Origin: Przewalskia tangutica
Taxonomy: Eukaryota; Streptophyta; Magnoliopsida; Solanales; Solanaceae
DNA: 64,000 nt
Reading direction: 5' to 3'
Assembly (NCBI GenBank): GCA_029844215.1
Contig: CM056727.1
Location: 23,535,450 to 23,599,449 of the forward strand
Part shown: piece after piece, positions 1 to 11,568 of the stretch
Layout of the letters: each line of letters starts with the position of its first letter
How positions within the stretch are numbered: position 1 is the first letter of the stretch
Position numbers and translations under genes: made by a program
Notes under the pieces: generated by a model
Database searches by the model: none
The model's input: only the letters and a program-made list of their open reading frames with translations
What the model was told of the DNA's origin: nothing

Positions 1-995
1 CTATATTGAACCATGTGAATTGTTTTGTTTAAAAGTTTGCGCTATTATAGATGCGATACTTTTATTTATTTATTTATTTTATATCTGCAACAAAAAGAAA
101 AGGAAAAGAGGCTTATGGAGATCAACTATTTGATATTTAAGTGGAATGCAATAATATCCTCACTATTTCATTATTGATTGATAATGGAGCACTCAATTTA
201 CTTGTCTATATGAATTTGTGCCAAAAATATAATTTAATTTACAAAGCAGGGTGAAAAAGATTCATACGATTTATGGGCTTTCTATTGCTTTTAAATTTGC
301 TTGGTGATTATTCCCTCTTTTATTTTCTGATGTCTGGGACAATACAAAACTAATTCCAACAAGTTCTAGCAATTATAGTATTTAGGATATGGTGACTCTA
401 TCTAAATCTACTATAAAAACTTCTCCACCGTTGTCAGTAAGCCTCTGTACATTAGTCGCCTTATTATATCGGGAAGAAATCAGATCTTTGTTTTAATGAT
501 AATCGAGAATTTCTCGAGGGTCAGTGACACATGTTTGATATCCGGAAGAAACCGGATCTCTGTGCGCCTGAAGTGTCTTTTCATTTTTTTGACCTGTTAT
601 CGATTTGAAATAAGTACATCTCAGTATCTGAAGACTTTGCTGGGTTGCCTAAAAGACACAGTCCCTTAGAGGAGCAGTTATTTGTTGCATTTGGATATTA
701 GGCTTGGGTAAAGTTATGTTTTGGTTACTTTATGATGGTTGGAGTCCGTGAATGTTGAGAAAATTATTAAAGAGGGTACTAGATGTTTCAAAAAGAAAAT
801 TTGGAGCATAACTATACGTAGTTCTAGAATGTGAAATATGCACAATATTCGAGAGTTGCATTATATGTTAGGAACCGTGAATCGAGACTTCTCATTCCAG
901 TTAGTAATTTCATAAAGTTTCTCGCTACGACTCTTTTAAGGTTATAGATCTTTAAAAAATACCAAAAGATTCAAATGTAAAAGCTCATGTGTCGG
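1..995. other. Non-coding, probably CUL4 intron or 5' flank
   Basis: I see no exon, RNA gene or clear transposon here. The stretch lies upstream of the first visible CUL4 exon, so it is probably intron 1 or 5' flanking DNA. The N-terminal exon expected for plant CUL4, encoding a low-complexity leader, is not recognisable and probably lies left of the window. Confidence 0.5.
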
Positions 996-1008
996 TAACA
1001 TTGTGGAA

Positions 1009-1153
1009 ATAAACACCAAGGTGTGGCCTAGTGGTCAATGAAGTGGGTTGAGAACCATGAGGTCTCAGGTTCCAATCCTAGCAGGTACCCCATGGAATTT
1101 GTCGAGGTACGCAAGCTGACCTAGACACCACAGTTATAAAAATAAAATAAAAA
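1009..1153 (+). mobile_element. tRNA-derived SINE, internally shortened
   Basis: The 5' part begins with a tRNA-like box A segment (GTGGCCTAGTGG) and has a box B-like segment (GGTTCCAATCC). It then jumps to the 3' body seen in Solanaceae SINEs and ends in an A-rich tail. A 13-bp direct repeat, TAACATTGTGGAA, flanks it at 996-1008 and 1154-1166 and is a convincing target-site duplication. The middle of the family consensus seems to be missing. Confidence 0.8.
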
Positions 1154-1386
1154 TAACATTGTGGAATTTAAGATCAGATAGACTATCCCATATGCTTGTT
1201 TCTATTGATGCAAAGTCTGGAAATATTACTGCCAAATTTTGATCTAGTGCTTATTAAAAAAGAGGAGAGAGAAGGATAAATCTGTAGACAATTTTCTCCC
1301 TATATCATTTCATCTTTTTATCTAGAGTCTGGACCAAGAAATTGTAATTATTACCATTCTCTTCATGGCATAGAACTGTATAAAAA

Positions 1387-1562
1387 AGGGCAGCCCGGTG
1401 CACTAAGCTCCCGCTATGCGCGGGGTACGGGGAAGGGCCGGACCACAAAGGTCTATTGTACGCAGCCTTACCTCACATTTCTGCAAGAGATTGTTTCCAC
1501 GGCTTGAACCCATGACCTCCTGGTCACATGGCAACAACTTTACCAGATACTCCAAGGCTCCC
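1387..1562 (-). mobile_element. Au-type SINE, minus orientation
   Basis: The reverse complement reads like the widespread angiosperm Au SINE: a box B-like stretch (GGGTTCAAGCC) follows GGAGGTCAT, and the C/G-rich 3' body ends in GGGCTGCCC. A perfect 26-bp direct repeat flanks it (1361-1386 and 1563-1588). That is longer than usual for a SINE but is clearly the target-site duplication. The insertion ends about 70 bp before the acceptor of the first visible CUL4 exon. Confidence 0.85.
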
Positions 1563-1656
1563 CTTCATGGCATAGAACTGTATAAAAAGTGAAATTTAAT
1601 GTATTCAAAGCAATATCTCATGTGTTCAACTTATAGTTCTGGTCATCTTTTTACAG

Positions 1657-4600
1657 CAAAACCTACGCTCCCGGCAAATTTTGAAGAAAATACATGGGCA
1701 ACTCTGAAGTCGGCTATAAGTGCAATATTCTTAAAGCAGCCTGATCCTTGTGACTTGGAAAAGCTTTATCAGGTGCATTTTGTAGCAGTATTTACCTTCT
1801 ATTACCGTAGCTTCTATATGTTAATTTATTGACTTTACTTTGCTTAGGCTGTCAATGACCTGTGTCTGCACAAGATGGGTGGAAATTTATACCAACAGAT
1901 TGAAAAAGAGTGTGAGGCACACATAGTTGCAGCACTGCAGTCCTTAGTTGGCCAAAGTGAAGATCTTGGTGTTTTTCTATCACTTGTTGAGAGGTGCTGG
2001 CAGGACTTCTGTGATCAGATGTTGATGATCCGTAGTATAGCGTTGTATCTAGATAGAACATATGTGAAACAAACCCCAAATGTGCATTCGTTGTGGGATA
2101 TGGGCTTGCAGCTTTTTCGTAAACATCTTTGTCTAGCTTCAGAAGTAGAACACAAAACTGTATTTGGGCTCCTTCAGATGATTGAGAGTGAAAGGTAACT
2201 TAAAACAGTTCTTGGTTGAATTTTATGATTGGTAGTTTTTCCTTGTCTCAGTTTTATTGATTCAGAGTTTTAACTTTTTAAAAATAAGCTTGTAAAGAAA
2301 GGAGATGAGAAGAGTGAGTGGTTTGAGTAGTTCCTCAAGCAATGTGTTTACAAAAAATCTATAAAAGGAAAACATATAATTACAAGCCTATAAATCTTCC
2401 TAATAACAATTACATCGATTCTAATCTTTCCATATTTACAGACTTGAGTACATGTGTTATGCTCTTAGCTTGCTGCAAAGATGCTTAATATTGGAGTCTC
2501 AGAGTGATCTTGTAAGGATATCTGCTTGCTTACTTATCATTTGAGTTGACAAAACTTGTAACAATGCATCATGATTCATTCTTCTGTCGAATGAAGTGGC
2601 AATTTACTTCTATATGCTACATTCTTTCGTGGGAGATTGGATCCGAAGCAATGTGTAGTGCAGCCTAAATCCTGATTGTCATAGATCAATTTCATCTGTT
2701 CATCTCGTGCTCAGCTCAACTCTTTGAGAAGTAGCTTCAGCCATATAAGCTCACATGTAGCGAAAAGCATTGCCAAGTATTCTGCCTCTACACTTGACCT
2801 GGTTACTACATCTTGCCTTTTGCTTTTCCAAGATATTAGTTTTCTTCAGTTAAAACGCTGTTTTGAAATGGACCGTCTATTTGGAGAAGATCCTTCTAAA
2901 TCTGCATCAAAATATGCCATAATGCTTGCATGTCCCTATGCTCATGTAATAGACCTAGCCCAGATGAGTCTGTAGTAAACCTTAGAATTCAAGTCGCTGC
3001 ATTCTAATGATTGTCACGGGGAGCTTTGAGAATTTGGCTAACCACATTGACAACAAATGAGATGTCGGGTGTGATTGTATGATAATTGAGTTTACCAGCA
3101 AGCCTTTGATATCTACCTGGGTCCTTCAAAAACCTTCCCCGTCCTTAGACAAGCTTAACATTTGGATTCATAGGAGCATTTTGTTCATATCCAACATACT
3201 AGTTTCTTCCCATATATTTAAAGCATACTTCCTTTCTGAAATGGCAATCCCACGACTAGATTTTACCAATTCGATCCTTAGGAAGTATTTCAGCTTACCC
3301 AAGTCTTTTCTCTGTAAGTGACTGACAAGATGCTGTTTAAGTTGGGTAATGTAATCCGATCATTATCTGTAAGGATGTCTGCTTACTGATCGTTTGTGTT
3401 GACAAAACTTGTAACAATGCATCATGATTCATTCTTCTGTCGAATGAAGTGGCAATTTACTTCCATATGCTTCATTCTTTCGTGGGAGATTGGATCTGAA
3501 GCAATGTGTAGTGCAGCGTGATCGTCATAGATCAATTTCATCGGTTCATCTCATGATCAGCTTAACTCTATGAGAAGTAGCTTCAGCCATATAAGCTCAC
3601 ATGTAGCTAAAAGCATTGTCAAGTATTCTGACCTGGCTACAACTTCTTGCCTTTTGCTTTTCCAATATATTAGGTTTTCTTCTATTAAAACACTCAGATC
3701 CATGGTCCAAAATTTTTCTCTCAAGTTAGGTATCTAAATAATGTTTACATGAAATCTAAAAAAGGAACATATAATTACAACGCTATAAATCTTCCTAATT
3801 CCACAATTACAGGGATTCTAAATGTTTCCATGTTCTCAAAGAATATATTCCTCCATATTTGCATATTCTTAACAAAACTAATTATTTAAAAAAATACCAG
3901 TCGCACTCTTTTAGTGTGGTCCACAACAGATCATGTGAATGCATTTAAATGCCAACTCCTATAAGAATATCTTATTAAGGGTAATATGAAAATGTAAATC
4001 TTAAGAGTTTTAAGATGTAAGTGTACCAAGCTTTTTGGAACAGACAATAAAGGAAAAAGCGTCAAACAAATTGGGACGGACGGAATACCTTTTACTATTG
4101 CAACATTTTAATGCTTAATTAGAAAAATGGGGTCTTCGAGTTTCTTCCTTTTATTATTATTTTTTTGTTCATCCTGGTGTAATACTTCCAGATTAGGTGA
4201 GGCAGTTGATAGAACTCTCCTTAACCATCTCTTGAAGATGTTCACTGCCTTAGGAATTTACGCAGAGAGCTTTGAGAAGCCATTTGTTGAGCGTACTTCT
4301 GAGTTTTATGCTGCTGAAGGTGTCAAATACATGCAACAGTCAGATGTTCCAGATTACTTGAAGCATGTGGAGGTGTGATTTCTCTGCTTCCTTGTAGCCT
4401 ATCTTTTTGAGCTATAAATGACATTTGACCTATTTTTTCTCCCTCTTGTTAAGTATAACCCGTTCATCCCAAAGAACTGAACTTACTTGTTTTCATAGTC
4501 AAATGCATTTTTATCTGACCATGTTTTGTTCTCATGGATCTTCAACACTTTATTTGTATTTTGCGATCTGTGGTTAGTTTCTCAAATCTACAAATCTGTT

Positions 4601-7600
4601 TCCAAAAAAACAAAAGAAGAGGATCTATTTGTGGAATCAAACTGTAGTTTGTCAATTTAACCTTCATAAACCAACCAGGTTATCTTTTTCTCGTATGGAT
4701 GGCATATATTATTAGTTTAAGATATTGTCATGCTTTTATTTTGTTATGATCAAGTACCTCACTGGCCTTTTTTCTCCTTGCAGGTAAGGTTGCGTGAAGA
4801 ACATGAAAGGTGCTTACTCTGCCTGGATGCAAGTACAAGTAAACCACTGATAGCAACTGCAGAGAGGCAACTTTTAGAACGTCATATTTCTGCAATACTT
4901 GATAAGGTATTTATGCTGAGGTACTGTAGACAACTATAGAGTCAAGTAGGGGGATGCGGACAAAGTATTCTTATGGGAGGCCTATAAAGAAAGTAATGTA
5001 AGTATGAGATGAGTTTCAATGATGCATCAGCTTCAAAGTGGACAATGTAGATAAAGTTCTTAGAAACATAAATGACGTGATGATGAGCATTTGAACAACT
5101 CATCCCAGGTGACATTAAACATATCCAATCCAGAAGAAATGGAAAGTAACATAGGTGTGAAAGAAAGAGAGAGGAGGAGCCTATGGGATGAGGTTAAATT
5201 TGCATGATTGAGAAGTTGTAGAATTCCAGTATTTCCGTAGTTTACGGGCCAAAGATATCATGGATGTGTCAGGATTCCTGGAAAAGAAATGGATAAAAAA
5301 AATAAGAGATGTTCTCAGTTAGGTCTTTTTATTGTAGAATATTGAAAATCATTTTATTGTAGACAAATTGATGAAAGGGGAGTCAACATTTTCCTATTAT
5401 TCAGTATGGATTCCTAGAGCACTTAGAAATGTTTTTTTCCTTGACTAGCACGACTGAAGCAATCCTTTAGTTGAGAATGTGAGAAGGAGAAGAAAAAAAC
5501 GTTTTTGGTGTCCAACAGTAAGAGTTGTTTTCATATGACCAAGTCACGGGTTCAAGCTTATGTGGAAACAGTCTTTTTTGTAGAAATGCAAGGTAATACT
5601 CCGTGCGATACACTCAATATGGTCCGGTCCTTCCCAGGTCATAGCACATAGCGGGAGCTTAGTTCATTGAATTGCCCTTTTTTAGCGTGTAAGTTTTAGG
5701 AGAAGATGTGGACTACTTACTTCTGCATTGAAGAGTAGCACACCGTCTATGTGACATCATGCTGAATGAATTTGATATACTATTGGCCATGCCTGCCGCT
5801 GCGAAAGTGAAGTGTGGCTATTTAGCAAGGGATTTAAAAGGAATGAAGGAGAAGCATGGTGTGAGAAGTAGTCCCTTTAGTACTCATGTGGAAAATATGG
5901 AGGGAAAGTAATAGGAGTGTCGTTGAAAGGACGGAAAACTCTTATGTACAAATTAGGTGAACATTCTATCTCCTTTTTGGGTGCAATCATGAGATTTCGG
6001 ATAGCATATATGATTGGTTGAGATCAAAAACACCCATTTTTTGTTTAGATTATTTACTTTGTGTACACCACTTGTATGGAAGGGAATTTCCCACATATTA
6101 ATGAAGTTATTACTTTATAAGAAGACACTTTTCTACTCCCTGTGTAATTATGACTGCTGCTGCGATCTATATGCTTTTCTTAATTATGTTTCTCATCTTC
6201 AGGGTTTCACGATGCTGATGGATGGAAAGCGTATTGAGGATCTTCGAAGAATGTATTCACTCTTCCCAAGGGTAGAGGCGCTTGAGTCATTGAAGCAAAC
6301 TCTTAGCTCATACATCCGAAGAACTGGGCAAAGCATTGTGCATGACGACGAAAAAGATAAAGATATGGTATCGAGCCTGTTGGAATTTAAAGCATCCGTT
6401 GATACTATATGGGAAGAAAGCTTTTCTAAAAATGAAGCATTTGGCAACACTATCAAGGATGCATTTGAACATCTCATAAATCCTTCTCAGGTACAGCTGT
6501 TCAGTTGCTAACACCTGTCTTGATATGTAGCTTTCCAACAACTAGCTCTATGCTTCACATATCTGTATTCATGATTATCTCAAGTATTCTGTATATTAGC
6601 ACTGTTGATATCACTTAGGGAGCTGCTGTCTAAAGGAATTTAAGTACTCCTGTTATTTGAAGTGAATGATCAATTATATTGATACCACAACCAAACGGAT
6701 CAAAATAGGATATTTGTGGTCACGATGATTCCTGCACTAAGACTTGTCGATGAACATATCATCATGGAAACTTTTTCCCACTGGACGTAGCATCTAAATT
6801 TAGGCCAGTGTTAAAGTCATACTCGCGTTATCCTAGTCCAGTAAGTTGATTGTTCAACTTGCTTGCATATGCCCATTGAATTTTGTTTTGTGAGATGAGT
6901 TCTGCAATAATGGATTTTGGTAAATAGTAGGTATGTTAGATGCTCTAGTCTACTTTGATAGATCTGCTATTCTAGGTAGATTGTACCCTCGTCATACTTC
7001 TTCCCTCCCTTGTAAATATTGTCTTCCTGGATCTTCTCTTTACTTTGTGGCCGAGGGGCAGATTACTATTGATGATTATTATTTGTTATACAAAATACAC
7101 CGTGGTACACCAAAGTGCAGTATTTACTCAATTAATTCGCAAAATTCATTGGATTATTTTGCCATTTATAGAATCGTCCTGCCGAGCTGATTGCTAAATT
7201 TCTGGACGAGAAGCTTCGTGCTGGAAATAAGGGTACTTCGGAAGAGGAATTGGAGGGTACACTTGATAAAGTATTGGTTCTGTTCAGGTATATACAGGTA
7301 TGAGGATACAATGAGCAGTAATAAAAGAGAACTTAGGAATCTGTAGCCGGATTAGCCTGTTTATGCTGGACAAGATTTGATACTTCCTGTATATCGTGTT
7401 TGTGAGATATTGCTTAGTGTATGTTTTCATCTTGATGTAGGGTAAGGATGTGTTTGAGGCATTTTACAAGAAAGATCTGGCAAAGAGGTTACTGTTAGGA
7501 AAGAGTGCTTCAATCGATGCAGAGAAGTCCATGATCTCTAAGGTCATGTCTCGTATGTGTAACTTCTGCTTTTTCTACTTGCTTTACCTTGCTGTATACT

Positions 7601-10600
7601 GAGTCTTTTTGTCATGGTACAGTTGAAGACTGAATGTGGTAGTCAATTCACTAACAAATTGGAAGGAATGTTCAAGGTATGGAAGGATATATGCATCGTC
7701 ATGTTTTTTGAGGTTGAAATACTAGTGGATCAGGTGAAATAATTTTCTTTCCCGATTCCCCGCTCTGACAAAAAGTGGTTTCATTGAACATCAGATAAAA
7801 GTCCATCTGATGTGAACATCTCATCTTGGCTTTAAATACCTCGGGTTCAGAGTAACCCTTCCTCGACATGTCCTTTATTCTAACGCTTCTGTGTACATAT
7901 AACTTGAAGGGATAGACTGCTTACCCCATAGTTTACCAGAACAAATGTATCCTATAGGCTCTAACTGATTTTATTATACCCATTCTAGAGGTCTAAAGTG
8001 TCCTTTGATATTGGAGAATAAATTTGGTATTTTTCTAGCTTTCATGTGGAATCGCTGCCAGTTTCTAATCATTGATTTTGTTGTTTTAATCTTCAAAACC
8101 ATTATCCAGGATATTGAATTGTCAAAAGAGATAAATGAATCCTTTAGGCAATCTTCTCAAGCCAGGAAAAAACTCCCAGCAGGAATTGAGATGAGCGTTC
8201 ATGTATTAACCACAGGGCAAGTTGCTTATCCTGCTAAGTGTTCCATTACTTTTTCAAGTCTGAAGAACTTTTCTCTTTCTCCGTTTTGTATTTTGATTGA
8301 AATTAAAGCTCATTTATACTGGTTGCCTTCCAGGTACTGGCCAACATATCCGCCCATGGATGTCCGGATCCCCGATGAACTCAATATCTATCAGGTTTTG
8401 CGCCATTTTACCTACCATTTAGGTCCTCTTCCGCGCCTTGAGTATGCTTGTGTAAACTACACATGCCCTTATTACTTGGATCTGTACTGCAGGATATTTT
8501 CAAGGAATTCTACTTGAGCAAATACAGCGGTAGGCGGTTGATGTGGCAAAATTCTTTGGGCCACTGTGTTCTAAAAGCAGAGTTTCCCAAAGGTAAAAAG
8601 GAGCTGGCAGTGTCTTTGTTTCAGGTTTGTCTACTCTTTCACTGAATGTATCAGAGATACTTATCCCTTCTTCTAGCTCTCACATATTTAACAGATGTCT
8701 AAATCGTTTGCTGGTTTTGTTGCCTATCTGTTCTTTTCTGCAGACTGTTGTTTTAATGCTTTTTAATGATGCGGAAAAGCTTAGCTTTCAAGATATGAGG
8801 GAAGCAACTCGAATTGAGGATAAAGAGCTCAGGAGAACTTTACAGTCTCTTGCATGTGGTAAAGTTCGTGTTCTCCAGAAGGTGGGTGGTCATTACTAGG
8901 TGGAGATTCTTATTACTTCATCACCCCAAATTAATAAGACGTATTTCGTTTTAAAAGGCCAATTTCCCAGCTTTTGAAGATTGATTGGACTTACATTGAT
9001 TTGTCCATTGGAAACAAAACTAAGATAGTTACTCTGTCCCAAAGTGAATAACATGGTTTGGACTGCAATGTCCAAACAGTCTAATATTTTACTTGAATTT
9101 GACATTGAACCAATTTAAAAAATTGTTGCATTCAGAAAGTTTATGGGAAGTACTATAAACTGATATTTGTAGGAGGTAGCAGGTATACCGGTGGAATTAG
9201 TCGAGGTGCATGCAAGCGGCTCGGACACCACCGTCATAAACCAAAAAAAGAGAGAAAAGAAGCTATATTCAAATAAGTTGTTTGACTCCTATAATAATTG
9301 TGTCATGAAATTGGACATGGTGAATAGAAACTACATAAAGGGTATTACAGTAGAAAATACAGCAATATATTTTTGAGTGTTTCATATTAGACAATTTTGT
9401 TGGATTTTCGACAAGAAGAATATTAATTAACCATTTTGCAATATTGAGAATATATTCAACTCTTATAATGAATGTTATTCTGGTTTCAACCTTTAGCTGC
9501 TGAAAAAGTAAGTTATTTTACAGATACCAAAAGGAAGAGATGTAGAAGACGACGATACCTTTGTGTTCAATGATCAATTTACTACTCCACTCTATCGGAT
9601 AAAGGTACTTTTTGGTACATCGAGAATATTAATACTTCTATTATCTTCTCTCGGTCCAATCTTTAGTGCTGGTATACAAAAGTCAGCTACAATTAGGATC
9701 CAGAGTTTATGACATCAACATTCATAACAGATGAAATGCTATTATGCCTAGACATATAAATGCTAATTATTATCCACGTGTACAGGTAAATGCCATTCAG
9801 ATGAAGGAAACGGTTGAGGAGAACACAAGCACCACAGAAAGAGTATTCCAGGACCGCCAGTACCAGGTTTGCTTTCCTATTTCGGAATTTCCTCCCGTCT
9901 ACTCTTGTATGTTGGGTTGAATTTGCAAAAGGAGAATCATCTAAAACCAATGAACTTTCTGTATCATATTTTTCCTGATAAGAAGTTTGTCTTCTCTTAA
10001 TTGGAGTGCTTCACAACTTTGTGTAATAACTAATTTGCTAAGTTGTTGATTGATATCTTTTTGCTTCTTTTATTCCTGCTCTAATTTCCTGTTGGTAGTC
10101 AACATTTCTGTTTCCTACAAGGCCATAGATAGTCGGGGGAAAAAAGTCTGATTCCTTGACATGGCTTGGGCTAAAATCACTCAAGGAAACAATATCTTCT
10201 ATTAACATATGCCTTCTTGATATCAAGGGAAAATTTCAGACTTATCATTCTTCTTTGCTGTTGACATAATCTAGTCTTCTGTCTCCACTTTGGCAGGTCG
10301 ATGCTGCTATCGTTAGGATAATGAAGACAAGAAAAGTGCTGAGTCATACCCTTTTGATAACTGAACTCTTTCAGCAGGTATCATGTTCTCAAAAGCTTGT
10401 CATGGTTTTTAAAGGCAAATAATTATCAACAAAGCATAATAGTAGTATGACGCTGAGGAGAAAACCTTCTATTTGGGGTAGAAATGAAGAACAGGAAATA
10501 TCATTAAAATTATTAGGCTGGGAGTGCACTTTAACTTCTATTTAGGCCGCTGGATCCTACACCATGAAAAGGCTACTGCTCTTTAACTTGCAAAGTAGTA

Positions 10601-11428
10601 AATACCGTTGTTTCTTTAGAGTAGTCAAAGTGCAACAAGTTTCTTGAAATTGTATTAACGCTTATACCGAGAGGAGAAACAAAGAGACCAAAACAGTTGA
10701 TTGTGTTGCTGAAGTTTTGATTGCTTTTCTCCATCAGGATGCCTTATTAATCCTCCATTTTGTTTCATCTGTTATGAATGTTGAGTCATAAACTCTGGAT
10801 CCTAATTGTAGCTGACTTTTGTATACCAGCACTAAAGATTGGACTGAGAGAAGATAATAGAATTGTTGTCAATTGGCCTCAGTTGTTAATGATAATGCTA
10901 AATTCTAGACCGATTGATTAAGATAGAAATTCCGATTTATGTACACTTAAACAGCAATACCACAACTATGAATGCCATACACACCAGTTGAGGCTCTGCT
11001 AGTTGATATATTTCAAGTCTGTGACTTTTATAACTGAGCAGATCTTGTGGAGCAAGTCTGATATCGAAATGTTGGTATCTGTTAGAGAATATACTTTTAA
11101 GTATCTCACATTTAAGTGTATTTTGGCTCCTCGGTGGTGCTTTAGAAACGAGCTACTCAGATGCACTTACTGTAATATGGTAGACACATAGACATAGTTT
11201 GGTTATGAGAACTTTCATTTAAGCATTCGGATCAATCAAGTAGTAGTGATGCTTTGACATTCAAAGTGTAATTCGATGTACTATATACTTACCTGTTGCA
11301 TATTGGTGATGCAGCTTAAGTTCCCTGTAAAACCAGCTGACTTGAAGAAAAGGATTGAAAGCCTCATTGAAAGGGAGTATCTGGAAAGAGACAAGAACAA
11401 TCCTCAAGTTTACAAATATCTTGCCTAG
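1657..11428 (+). CDS. CUL4: Cullin-4, CRL4 E3 ubiquitin ligase scaffold (5' partial)
   Basis: CUL4 holds DDB1-DCAF substrate receptors at its N-terminal cullin repeats and RBX1 with an E2 at its C-terminus. In plants this CRL4 ligase acts in the nucleus in photomorphogenesis (COP1/SPA, DET1), DNA repair and chromatin control. I place 16 exons: 1657-1772, 1848-2194, 4192-4372, 4784-4906, 6203-6490, 7172-7297, 7441-7542, 7623-7676, 8110-8216, 8334-8394, 8493-8624, 8744-8881, 9524-9604, 9786-9866, 10297-10377 and 11315-11428. All joins keep frame with no stop and give about 709 residues. Exon 1657 opens inside an Ala codon (phase 2), so the N-terminal exon is upstream; roughly 80-110 residues are missing relative to full-length plant CUL4. 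Recognisable blocks are [11 protein letters not shown], the cullin homology segment ([28 protein letters not shown]) and the neddylation motif IVRIMKTRK, whose RUB1/NEDD8-acceptor Lys codon is 10324-10326. The protein ends in YKYLA. One intron is GC-AG; all others are GT-AG. Confidence 0.95.
2513..3692 (-). mobile_element. Ty1/copia pol remnant in a CUL4 intron
   Basis: Read on the minus strand, 2870-3330 gives decayed copia reverse-transcriptase C-terminal sequence ([29 protein letters not shown]). The adjoining 2513-2857 gives copia RNase H ([23 protein letters not shown]) with stops. A second diverged copy of the RNase H part lies at 3370-3692, so that segment is duplicated on both sides of the RT part. 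AT-rich segments at about 2350-2440 and 3745-3830 also resemble each other. The element is antisense to CUL4 and is spliced out with the 2-kb intron 2195-4191. Confidence 0.8.
4907..6202. other. CUL4 intron without other genes
   Basis: This 1.3-kb intron holds an old Au-type SINE near its centre. The rest is A/G-rich sequence with no open frame I recognise. Confidence 0.6.
5497..5690 (+). mobile_element. Diverged Au-type SINE
   Basis: The segment follows the Au SINE in plus orientation: CATATGACCAAGTCACGGGTTCAAGC (box B region, 5525-5550), then GAAACAGTC, GTAATACTCCGTGCGA, GGTCCGGTCCTTCCC, and the terminal AGCGGGAGCTTAG followed by TTGCCCTTTTTT. It has many substitutions compared with the copy at 1387-1562, so it is an older insertion. 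Confidence 0.75.
8217..8333 (+). other. GC-AG intron of CUL4
   Basis: The exon 8110-8216 ends in two bases of a Gly codon. The reading frame is completed only if the donor is GCAAGT (8217-8222) and the acceptor is CAG at 8331-8333. This joins VLTTG to YWPTYPPMD, the junction conserved in plant CUL4. No GT at this junction gives the right product. Confidence 0.85.
9170..9255 (+). mobile_element. SINE 3'-end fragment
   Basis: GGAGGTAGCAGGTATACCGG through CTCGGACACCACCGTCATAA followed by an A-rich tail matches the 3' body of the same SINE family seen at 1009-1153. The tRNA-like head is absent. It lies in the CUL4 intron 8882-9523. Confidence 0.75.
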
Positions 11429-11514
11429 AATGTCCATGGCATAAAATTTTCCTTGTAAATGACTTGGGAGGACTTCCATTCTCAGATTCAACTGTAAAGC
11501 TTACGTTTTTTTTT

Positions 11515-11516
<2 letters not shown>

Positions 11517-11566
<50 letters not shown>
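11517..11566. repeat. (AT)25 microsatellite
   Basis: A perfect 50-bp AT dinucleotide run begins about 90 bp after the CUL4 stop codon, probably in its 3' untranslated region. Runs this long are usually length-polymorphic. Confidence 0.95.

Positions 11567-11568
<2 letters not shown>

Noticed and set aside
1599..1656. In-frame ATG upstream of the first visible CUL4 exon, which could be taken as its start.
   Set aside because: The sequence before 1657 ends in a normal TTTTTACAG acceptor and encodes nothing like the CUL4 N-terminus. It is an intron read-through.
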